DNA from: Metapseudomonas boanensis
GTDB lineage: Bacteria > Pseudomonadota > Gammaproteobacteria > Pseudomonadales > Pseudomonadaceae
Direction of reading: 5' to 3'
Assembly (NCBI RefSeq): GCF_018704125.1
Contig: NZ_JAGTIS010000006.1
Span: forward strand, 62,001-126,000
DNA length: 64,000 nucleotides
In this document: positions 55,596 to 63,242 of the stretch, piece by piece
How positions within the stretch are numbered: position 1 is the stretch's first letter
Layout: every line of letters starts with the position of its first letter
Notes under the pieces: generated by a model
Database searches by the model: none
What the model was told of the DNA's origin: nothing
Seen by the model: only the letters and a program-made list of their open reading frames with translations
Made by a program: the position numbers and the translations under genes

Positions 55596-56023
55596 CTATG
55601 CACCTTCATCGCTGATGGCATAAACGCGATGGCTGGTTCGATCCCCTACGCCGAAGCAACTGATCGTGCTTGTGCAGCCCTTGGCGAGGGGATTCAAAGC
55701 GTGATGGGGCCTCAGTACAGGCTTAAGTGTAGCTTCAGGGGCTTGTTCGTAAGCGCTGCATGAACCCTGGCTCCGGGACAGGCCAGAGAGCTGCCATGCC
55801 CCCCAATTATCCTGCTGCTGCCTGACCGCGGTGACCCAGCGGCCATGACCAAACTGCTCGGGTTCGCCGGTGTCGCCCAGGCGCTGAGCACCACGACCTT
55901 GAAACGGGACGCTCTGGCGTTGAAGGAAAATCTGCGCAGTGATGTTCTGCCGGTAAAGAACGAGCAGTGCTCCTTTTTGCCGTGGTGGGTATCAGCTGCG
56001 CCTCAACCCACCTTTCATCGCAA
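55596..56023. other. Gene-free interval
   Basis: About 430 bp. Short open frames (for example LSTTTLKRDALALKENLRS near 55890) have no homology I can name. No strong hairpin or repeat was seen. Confidence 0.35.
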
Positions 56024-56475
56024 TTAGCCGATCACGAGCGGCGGTCGCCGTAGCAGGCGCGGGCCGTCGCCAAGAGGTAGCCACGCTGTGCCTCGCCAAT
56101 GCGGAACTTCTACTTCCCCCAGCCAATGCATCACCAAGCAGTCGGGGCGAAGGTCGTCGAAACGCTCGTCTTCCCGGAGGCGCGGAACCACCTGCTGGGT
56201 AATCCATTGGCGGATGCAGCGGCTTTCCGGGTGGTAGAAATGGATCAGCGTGGCATGGACGCTGGACTCGCTGATCAACAATTCCTGCTGGTACTCGCCG
56301 TGGCCATTGCGCAGCCAGGCCACCTGCAACTGGTCCTCGTCCAGATTGCGTGGCACGCGCTCGCCAGTGGTGGGTGGTTCATCAAACGGCTCAGATCGCT
56401 GACGGCAAACCAGGGCTCGTCATCCAGCAGCAGGGCACGCAGCTGGCGTTTGTGGCGGACGAAGAGGGCGGGCAT
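56024..56475 (-). pseudogene. BRO-family (phage antirepressor-like) protein, frameshifted
   Basis: The first frame encodes MPALFVRHKRQLRALLLDD, EPWFAVSDLSRLMNHP. A one-base shift around 56375 is needed to continue as PRNLDEDQLQVAWLRNGHGEY, LLISESSVHATLIHFYHPESRCIRQWITQQVVPRL. Together these form a Bro-N domain of about 150 residues, as I know it from Pseudomonas. A single base change in the sequence or a real inactivation would explain it. Bro-N proteins are often linked to prophages. Confidence 0.7.
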
Positions 56476-56863
56476 CAGGACTTCGAGGTTTGACTGGTGA
56501 TCGGAGGAGTGCGGTGATTGGCCTTTATGCCGAAAGCGAGGGGAGACAGGCATTTCCATGACATCTGGTCGCTTCTTAGTGCGTGATTGGAGTGGGAGCT
56601 AAGAAAACCACCAGAGACGGGCCGGACGTACTTCCCTTTCGGGTCTTGTATTAGTCAACTACGGACAGAGCAGAGGTTTGTGCAGGCGCGATTATGCCGC
56701 GAGCACAAAAAAGCCGCATTGCTATCGGGTGCAGAGGACCGCTCTGGTGAAGGCGTTTCTCAGGCACTGGGGACAGAGGGTTTGGATGAGGCAGGGAAGG
56801 AGCAACGCCATTGCCGTGTGGGATTTGGCTGATTGGTCTGCCGGCTATCTCGCTGCCAGCGGG
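56476..56863. other. Gene-free interval
   Basis: About 390 bp between the BRO remnant and a small minus-strand gene. Short plus-strand frames lack family features. Nothing else is recognisable. Confidence 0.35.
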
Positions 56864-57097
56864 TCAAAGATCAACCCGGTGGTCCCACGGGTCGCTCTTC
56901 GCCCGTCGATCCCCCTGCCTGCGATCCTTCTCAAACCGAATGGTCTGGCGGCGATCATCGGACTTGCGCCGATCACCCGCCCCACGGGTATCGATCTGGA
57001 ATTTGGCTGGACCACGGGGAGACGGAGTCGCTCCGGCCGGCTCGATCGGTTCCAGGCTGAGTGATTCGGGGTTTAGCTCATCGTTTTTTATTGTCAT
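56864..57097 (-). CDS. Small hydrophilic hypothetical protein
   Basis: This 77-residue protein starts MTIKNDELNPESLSLEPIEP and ends with a charged tail rich in Asp-Arg-Arg (RRKSDDRRQ, DRRQGDRRAKSD). It is likely disordered and soluble. Similar Arg-Asp repeats occur at the ends of small Pseudomonas proteins of unknown function. A GGAG site lies close upstream of ATG 57097. I cannot give a function. Confidence 0.5.
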   Translation of the reverse strand: MTIKNDELNPESLSLEPIEPAGATPSPRGPAKFQIDTRGAGDRRKSDDRRQTIRFEKDRRQGDRRAKSDPWDHRVDL

Positions 57098-57295
57098 GGC
57101 ATGACTCCGGTGGGCTGGTCTTGCTGGGCGTTTATCAGTACCCAGAGGGTAGGGCTCCAATCCCGAAATGGCCTGGAGCGACGGTATGAGCGGGCAATTG
57201 GGTTTACCGATGGGCAGGTCTCGGTGACAACGCATAACGCTACCCCAAGATTAGAAGAATCGCTGCGTGAGCTACTGCGGTACTTTGGCCAATAG

Positions 57296-57640
57296 CTACA
57301 AGCCGGACCCATGCAGTAGGTCGGTGGTCGAGTTCGTCGCGTCCCGAGCCGCATCCGCAACGGCGGCCTGGGACAGGCGTTGCTGTTCCTTGATGCAGAA
57401 CAGGACCATATGGAAATCGGCACGCCATTCGGACTCGCAGCGACTGCGTACCGGGCCGCCGTAGCTGGCAATGGCCTCGGCGGCTTCGCGCTGTTCTTCC
57501 TGGCAATAGGCACGCATGGCCTCGCCGCTCCACTTCTCCATGCAATACGCCTGAGTAGCCGAATCGCTGGCATGGGCGTTGGACATGAGGCCGGCCGCAA
57601 CCATTGCGGCAGCGACCATCAGACGTTTTCGATACGGCAT
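57296..57640 (-). CDS. Small exported hypothetical protein
   Basis: This 114-residue protein has a clear Sec signal peptide (MPYRKRLMVAAAMVAAGLMSNAHA). The mature 90 residues contain four Cys (in YCMEKW, YCQEEQ, RCESEW, FCIKEQ), spaced so that two disulfides are likely. It is probably a soluble periplasmic protein. I do not recognise the family. Confidence 0.6.
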   Translation of the reverse strand: MPYRKRLMVAAAMVAAGLMSNAHASDSATQAYCMEKWSGEAMRAYCQEEQREAAEAIASYGGPVRSRCESEWRADFHMVLFCIKEQQRLSQAAVADAARDATNSTTDLLHGSGL

Positions 57641-57857
57641 GAGTACGCTCGCTCTCCACTTTGGACGTCGGCCCTCCTGGCCAGCGAATGACTAGATGCA
57701 GGATTGCTGATGCCACGACCGGAACTGCAGCCAGGCAGGTCTGCCGGCGCGGCAAGGGTGCAGTCTAGTACAGCGCCGCATTCTGCCCAGATCACCTGGC
57801 AGCGACCCGACGTGCGGCCTTCGAACTGTTCCACTGCATGTTCTTTAGTGCGGATGA

Positions 57858-57889
57858 AATCCGGGGATTGGTCGACGCCACCCCGGATT
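57858..57889. repeat. Inverted repeat at the truncated end of the IS1182 transposase
   Basis: AATCCGGGG (57858-57866) and CCCCGGATT (57881-57889) pair perfectly around a 14-base loop. It lies just after the premature end of the transposase frame (57893). Confidence 0.45.
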
Positions 57890-57892
57890 GCG

Positions 57893-58801
57893 TCAGGCCT
57901 TCTCTTCGACCAGCCAGGCCAGCATCGGGGCCGTGCCATAGGCGGTATCGCCGATGAGGCGTTCCGGCGTGAGGTCGAACTGCGCTTCGACGCGCTCCAC
58001 CATCGTTTTGGTCGACTCGACTTCGGTGGTCCGATGCGCAGGCGTGGCTTCCACATCCAGGATCACGCCGTGCGCGGTGTCGATCAGGTAGTTGGTGGCG
58101 TAGGCAAAGTAGGCTGGGCCACCTGGCGCGGCGGACCAGCGCGCCAGCGGATCGGTGAACGACATTTTCTTGGGGAGGGCTTCGGCCCACGCTTCCTCAT
58201 CCAGCGCTTCGAGGTACTCGCGCACGGCGCGGGTGCTGAGCGCCGGATCGCGCCAGTGGACCTCATCGCCCGCCACCCCACGTTGCCGGCTGGCATCCGC
58301 CCTGATGATGCTGGCGTCGACGGCGAAGCCTTCGCCTTTGACCAGACCGGCTGCCATGCAGCGCCGCAGCACTTCATTGAACAACCAGCGAAACAGATCG
58401 CTGTCACGGAAACGGCCGTGGCGATTCTTCGAGAAGGTCGAGTGATTGGGCACTTCATCTTCCAATCCCAGCCGGCAGAACCAGCAATAGGCCAGGTTCA
58501 GGTGCACCTCTTCGCATAGCCGTCGCTCGGAGCGAATGCCATAGCAGGAGCCGACCACCAGCATGCGCACCATCAATTCCGGGTCAATCGACGGGCGCCT
58601 GATGGGGCTATAGAAGTCGGCCAGGTGGGCGCGCAGATCACTGAGATCCAGGCACTGGTCGATGCTGCGCAGGAGGTGTTGGGGCGGGATGTGCTCGTCC
58701 AGATTGAACGAGTAGAACAGGCGCTGCTTGTCCCCCCGGTAACTGTCCCATCCTGCTGTTCGCCCCCGCGCTCGCTGACAGAGCAATTTTGCCGGCGGCA
58801 T
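57893..58801 (-). pseudogene. IS1182-family transposase, C-terminally truncated
   Basis: The 302 residues match IS1182-type transposases: LFYSFNLDEHIPPQHLLR, RRPSIDPELMVRMLVVG, YGIRSERRLCEEVHLNLAY, FCRLGLEDEVPNHSTFSKNR and GFAVDASIIRADAS. The open frame ends at AWLVEEKA, well short of the usual 440-480 residues, so the last third with remaining catalytic residues is lost. This copy differs from the one at 13914. It lies beside the ddd cluster and suggests past rearrangement. Confidence 0.75.
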
Positions 58802-59256
58802 GGGGAGGCCGCTACTTTTTCAGCAGAATCGGCCAAAAGCAGACGCTGGCGTGCACGCGCTAAAGAACGGTTGCTATTGGTACATACATGGAAGTGGGGT
58901 AGAACACACCCCAAAGCACGAGTAGCGAGCTCACCAGCATGATCCAAGACGGTAATTTTGTGCCCTCAGATGATCCTGGAGCCAAGAGTAGACGCGATAC
59001 GGTACACCGCTGTAATGCGCTGCCGTGACCCCATGCGTGCCAGCTTGCTTAAGCTCTCTGTGTGTCCTGTGCTCGGTCCGAACTCGAGACCTCAGGACGT
59101 CGTAATGTCATTTTCTGCTTCGAGGGCAAGGCCGGATACTGCTATCTGCTTGTATCTGCTTGTATCTGCTTGTATCTGCTTGCTGCCCATCCCCCTATCA
59201 ACCCGCTGCAGTGAGATCCGCAGTGGGTGATTCACAATTCCTGGAGACTGCCCTTT
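58802..59256. other. Gene-free interval between IS1182 remnant and LysR gene
   Basis: About 455 bp. It includes a four-copy 10-bp tandem repeat (59141-59182). No reading frame in the interval has recognisable content. The promoter of the LysR gene should lie here. Confidence 0.4.
59141..59182. repeat. Tandem repeat, 10-bp unit TGTATCTGCT
   Basis: Three exact copies of TGTATCTGCT (59151-59180) follow one degenerate copy (GCTATCTGCT, 59141-59150). It lies about 75 bp upstream of the LysR start, so length changes could alter the promoter. Confidence 0.75.
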
Positions 59257-60156
59257 ATGAGACAAAGCTTGCCGCCGCTCAATTGGTTGCGGGCGTTCGA
59301 ATCTGCGGCTCGCCACCTCAACTTTACCCATGCCGCAGATGAGCTGAACCTGACACAGGCAGCCGTGAGCCAGCAGGTCAAGGGGTTGGAGATGAGACTG
59401 GGCGCTGCGCTATTCAAGCGCCTTCCCAGAGGACTGGAGCTCAGCGAAGCCGGTCAGGCCTATCTGCCGGCTGTTCACGAAGCCATTGAGCGCTTGAGCG
59501 CTGCCACCGATGAGATATTTGGCCAGGGGCACCGCAAGGTGCTGACCGTGCGCGTCAATCTGGTTTTCTTCATCCACTGGCTGGCGATGCGCCTGCCCGA
59601 GTTTCGCAGGCTGCACCCCGATATCAACCTGCACATCACCAGCAATATCTGGGTCGGCGACACCGACGTCGAGGCCGACCTGGAGATCCGACACGGCCAA
59701 GGCAAATGGGCTGGCCTGAAAGCGGATCGACTGACCTGGGACTGTCTGGTGCCGGTGTGTTCACCATCCTTGGCGACCGAACAGAAGCCACTCAACACGC
59801 CTGGGGATCTTGCGCGTCATCAATTGCTGCATGTTCTGGGGTATGAAGAAGGTTGGGGCTACTGGTTGAAAAAGGCCGGGGCAGATCGAGTGGATTCATC
59901 CCAGGGGCTGCAGTTCGATACATTGATCTCGGCCTTGAGAATGGCCGAGCTGGGCCAGGGTGTGGCCTTGGCGCGCTCGTCTTTGGTCGAGCATATGCTC
60001 GACCAAGGCGCCCTGATCGCGCCCTTCGAGCAGCGTTTCACCACCCAAGAAGCCTTCTACCTGGTGTATTCCCCCCTTGCTATGGCCAATCCCCAGGCCG
60101 TTGCATTCATTGCTTGGCTGGTATCGCAGGCTCAGGCCGTGCACCTCGAAAACTGA
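59257..60156 (+). CDS. LysR-family regulator, GcvA-like (candidate DddR)
   Basis: This 299-residue protein is of the GcvA/AmpR branch: MRQSLPPLNWLRAFESAARH, then NFTHAADELNLTQAAVSQQVKGLE and LFKRLPRGLELSEAG. The effector domain covers residues 90-295. ATG 59257 has a GGAG site. It is followed by a good terminator and then the dddD-like gene in the same direction. In known DMSP clusters a LysR activator, DddR, controls dddT and dddD, so this is the likely counterpart, but the identity rests on context. Confidence 0.85.
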   Translation: MRQSLPPLNWLRAFESAARHLNFTHAADELNLTQAAVSQQVKGLEMRLGAALFKRLPRGLELSEAGQAYLPAVHEAIERLSAATDEIFGQGHRKVLTVRVNLVFFIHWLAMRLPEFRRLHPDINLHITSNIWVGDTDVEADLEIRHGQGKWAGLKADRLTWDCLVPVCSPSLATEQKPLNTPGDLARHQLLHVLGYEEGWGYWLKKAGADRVDSSQGLQFDTLISALRMAELGQGVALARSSLVEHMLDQGALIAPFEQRFTTQEAFYLVYSPLAMANPQAVAFIAWLVSQAQAVHLEN

Positions 60157-60226
60157 GCCTCACCGCTCGCCCCAAGGCCCGCGCCAGCCAGGCCTGCACA
60201 TCTCCCAGTCCTTCCCGCTCAATAGT

Positions 60227-60253
60227 CGGCTCCTGCCTCAGGAGCCGGCTTTA
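60227..60253 (+). terminator. Intrinsic terminator of the LysR gene
   Basis: CGGCTCCTG-CCT-CAGGAGCCG is a perfect 9-bp stem followed by GCTTTAA. It begins 71 bp after the LysR stop. The next 230 bp are AT-rich with an A8 run and a T9 run. Confidence 0.6.
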
Positions 60254-60446
60254 ACGCCTGTGAGCCGGACGCCAGAGCCTGGTCACCCATAAGCACCCTT
60301 ATCCATCCATAAAAAAAATCGTGTCATAGGGTTTTTTTTTATTGCTTTTCGCCTTTCTCCATTTTTCCCAAAGTACGACCCCAAGGCGTCGCCAGCTCTT
60401 CCGGTAAAGCAGGGGCTTGGCGTGTCGACGATCACTCACAACAACA

Positions 60447-60470
60447 AAAGCCCGCACTGCAGCGGGCTTT
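60447..60470 (+). promoter_or_regulatory. Terminator-like hairpin in the dddD leader
   Basis: AAAGCCCGC-ACTGCA-GCGGGCTTT has a 9-bp perfect stem and ends in TTT, only 17 bp before the dddD start codon. It looks like an attenuator or a terminator placed within the leader. If it folds, it could also mask the ribosome site. Confidence 0.5.
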
Positions 60471-60487
60471 GCAAGCGATGGTGAATC

Positions 60488-62983
60488 ATGGGACAGCTCA
60501 GCCAACTCCCCCTCAATGGCGTCAAGGTCATCGACTTCGGTCAGTACATCGCCGGGCCCGCCGTGGCCATGATCCTTGCGGATCTCGGTGCCACGGTCAT
60601 CCATATCGACCCCCCCAGCGGGCCAATGTGGGATAGCCCGGCCAACGCCGTACTCAACCGCAACAAGTACTGCCTGCAGCTTGATCTTAAGTCTGTCCAA
60701 GGTCTGCAAGACGCCAAGGCGCTGATCGCCAGCGCCGACATCCTGATCGAAAACTTCCGCCCGGGCGTCATGAAGCGACTGGGTCTGGATTTCACCGAGT
60801 TGCGCCGCCAGCGCCCCGAACTGATCACGCTGTCCATCCCGGGCTTCGCCAGCAACGACGAGTTGCGCCGCGACTGGCGTGCCTTTGAGTCGATCATCGC
60901 GTCGGCATCCGGGGTGTTCACCGACATGGGGCAGAATCGTGTGCTGATGGGGATCAACCCGAGCTTCTCGCCGCTGCCGCTGGCCTCGTCCTACGGCACC
61001 ATGCTGGCCGTCTCGTCCGTGGTGCTGGCCCTGCAAGCTCGCCAGCGCAGCGGCCAGGGCGATGAAATCGAAGTGCCTCTGGCTTCTGCCGTGATGGAGG
61101 GGCTGTCGTACAACTCGATCAAGATCGATGGCTATCCGCTGCGCTACAAGACGCTGCGCGAGAAGGAAATCGAACGCCGCCGCGCCGAGAACCTGCCCAT
61201 GAACCTCAGCTACGAGGATCTGCAGGAATACCTCGACCCGTTCTACCGCACCTATGAATGCGCCGATGGCCGCAAATTCTATGCGGTGTGCCCGTCGCAC
61301 CGTTCCCACGCCAAGCGTTGTCTCCAGGCCATGGGGCTGTATGAGGAAATGCTCGCCGCCGGCCTGCCCAAGGTCGAAAACCCTTATCTGCCGATGGAGC
61401 AGTGGGAGGGCGATGCCTCGCTTGGTGTCTATCCGCTGCCAGCGCACTGGGCCCAGCGTATCTCGACGCGCATGAAAGAAGTATTCCGCACCAAGACCGC
61501 AGCAGAATGGGAGAAGATCTTCGGTGAAGGCCAGTTCCCGGGAGCCCCGCATCGCTCCACTCAAGAATGGCTGCATGATGAGCATGCCAACACCGCCGGC
61601 CTGGTGGTCGAGGTCGATGATCCGCAATACGGCAGGATGAAGCAGCCGGGTGCGATCAGCTGGCTGGAAGACAGCGCCGCCATGATGCTGGCCCCCAGCC
61701 CGCGCCGCACCGTCAGTGTCAAAGAAGCCCTTGCCACCCTGGCCGAGTGTGTGTCACCCCCCCTGCCTGCTCCCGCCGAAAAGGCCGTTGGCTGGCTGGA
61801 CGGGTTGCGTGTCCTCGACCTGACCAACGTCATTGCTGGCCCGCACTCGGCTTCGTTCCTGGGCCGCTTCGGCGCTGAGGTGATCAAGCTCGACCCGGCA
61901 ACCCCCAATTACGATCCGTGGAATACCGTGGTATTCGGCATGTCCTCGGCGCGTGGCAAGCAAAGCATTCTGGTCGACCTGAACCAGGCCGATGGCCGTG
62001 AGGTGTTCAACACCCTGGTGCGTTCGGTGGACGTCATCGTGATGAACGCACCTGATCGGCAATTGGCGCCCTTGGGCCTCGATGAAGCCAGCCTGCAGGC
62101 CGTGAATCCCGGGGTGATCTTCTGCCAGCTGGACTGCTTTGGCGGTCCGCGTCGCGGCCCGCGTACCGATTATCTGGGCTATGACGACCTGATTCAGGCC
62201 ACTACCGGCATCATGCTGCGTTTCGGTGGTGGTATGGAAACTCCGGAAGAGCACGCCCACGTCGGCACCATCGACGTCATGTGTGGCTTCGCCGCCGCCC
62301 TGGGCGTCGCCGCCGCGCTTTACCGCAAGGCGGCAACCGGTCATGTCAGCCGGGCGCGCACCTCCCTGGCGTCGCTGGGCAACCTGGTACAGATTCCCTT
62401 CTGTTTCGACTATGCAGGCCGTGGCCCCTTCAATGAGCCCTCCGGCCGTGATGCGGTGGGGTACAGCGATCTGTCGCGTTTCTACCGTACTGCCGACCAC
62501 TGGCTGTACCTGGACAGCAGTGAGCAGGAACTGGCGCGTCTGGAGCGCGTGGCCGGCCTGGCCGGAATCAGCGCCGCCACCGACCGGGCGGCCTTCCTCA
62601 GCCAGGCGTTGGTCTCGGAAACGGCTTCCACCTGGCAGCAGCGCCTGCACGCTGCCGATATCGCCGCGGTGGCGCCGGACAACCTCGACAGCCTGCGCCA
62701 ACGCTACAGCCGCCCTGCTGACGGTCGCCCTGGCACGGACAACGGCAGCTATTCGTTCAGCGTCTATGCCGATCACCCGAGCGGTCATTGCGTCACGCAG
62801 TTGGATCCCTACGCGATCCGTCCGCGCTGTGCGCCCATTCGTGCCCTGCCGCCGGCTGAGAAGTTCGGTGCATCGACCCGCCGCGTGCTGCAGGAATTCG
62901 GCTACAGCCAAGCCCAGATTGACGCGCTGATCGAGCGCAACTGCATCAGCGAAAGCTGGAGTGAGGAGTATCTGCCGAGCTAA
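60488..62983 (+). CDS. dddD: Fused two-domain class III CoA-transferase, DddD-like DMSP CoA-transferase/lyase
   Basis: This 831-residue protein consists of two CaiB/BaiF-type domains (about residues 8-400 and 435-790). DddD converts DMSP and acetyl-CoA to dimethyl sulfide and 3-hydroxypropionyl-CoA, and has about this length and this fused form. The second domain carries the class III catalytic Asp at position 596 (GTIDVMCG). In the first domain the same position is Ser (PLASSYG, Ser167/168), so only one site is active, as I recall for DddD. The first domain starts VKVIDFGQYIAGP. Context with LysR and BCCT genes supports the call; another betaine CoA-transferase is the alternative. Confidence 0.75.
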   Translation: MGQLSQLPLNGVKVIDFGQYIAGPAVAMILADLGATVIHIDPPSGPMWDSPANAVLNRNKYCLQLDLKSVQGLQDAKALIASADILIENFRPGVMKRLGLDFTELRRQRPELITLSIPGFASNDELRRDWRAFESIIASASGVFTDMGQNRVLMGINPSFSPLPLASSYGTMLAVSSVVLALQARQRSGQGDEIEVPLASAVMEGLSYNSIKIDGYPLRYKTLREKEIERRRAENLPMNLSYEDLQEYLDPFYRTYECADGRKFYAVCPSHRSHAKRCLQAMGLYEEMLAAGLPKVENPYLPMEQWEGDASLGVYPLPAHWAQRISTRMKEVFRTKTAAEWEKIFGEGQFPGAPHRSTQEWLHDEHANTAGLVVEVDDPQYGRMKQPGAISWLEDSAAMMLAPSPRRTVSVKEALATLAECVSPPLPAPAEKAVGWLDGLRVLDLTNVIAGPHSASFLGRFGAEVIKLDPATPNYDPWNTVVFGMSSARGKQSILVDLNQADGREVFNTLVRSVDVIVMNAPDRQLAPLGLDEASLQAVNPGVIFCQLDCFGGPRRGPRTDYLGYDDLIQATTGIMLRFGGGMETPEEHAHVGTIDVMCGFAAALGVAAALYRKAATGHVSRARTSLASLGNLVQIPFCFDYAGRGPFNEPSGRDAVGYSDLSRFYRTADHWLYLDSSEQELARLERVAGLAGISAATDRAAFLSQALVSETASTWQQRLHAADIAAVAPDNLDSLRQRYSRPADGRPGTDNGSYSFSVYADHPSGHCVTQLDPYAIRPRCAPIRALPPAEKFGASTRRVLQEFGYSQAQIDALIERNCISESWSEEYLPS

Positions 62984-63068
62984 CCGCCCGGTGCCAGTTG
63001 TCGCCCTGGCAGGCCGCTGCCCAGCAGGCCGGGGCGATTTCCCCTGAAACGACCTTATGAGAAGCATC

Positions 63069-63228
63069 ATGAATAACAAATACAAAAAAGCTATGCCCGA
63101 TGTTCATCGCCCTCTCTTCGACCGGCAGCGCTTTCGCGCTGAGTGATACGACGGATAACCCACAAGCTGTTTCCGCGGATTACGGCTGCGGCGGCTATTC
63201 AAAGTCAGCCGCTGTTGCCACCCCATAA
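63069..63228 (+). pseudogene. Tiny possible exported-peptide gene between dddD and BCCT gene, apparent frameshift
   Basis: The frame from ATG 63069 reads MNNKYKKAMP with a GAGAAG ribosome site. One base later, from 63100, a second frame reads MFIALSSTGSAFALSDTTDN and continues 22 residues to a TAA at 63226-63228. Joined by one base deletion they give a peptide of about 52 residues with a basic start and a signal-peptide-like core ending SAFA. Alone the second frame gives 42 residues. I do not know a family. It could be intact with ATG 63100, or a small decayed gene. Confidence 0.35.
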
Positions 63229-63242
63229 GAGGATATTTAGCG

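Noticed and set aside
55636..55650. GGTTCGATCCC, possible tRNA T-arm
   Set aside because: The flanks do not pair into a T stem and no cloverleaf fits.
59141..59182. Repeat considered as CRISPR
   Set aside because: Units are 10 bp and directly adjacent with no spacers, so it is a simple tandem repeat.
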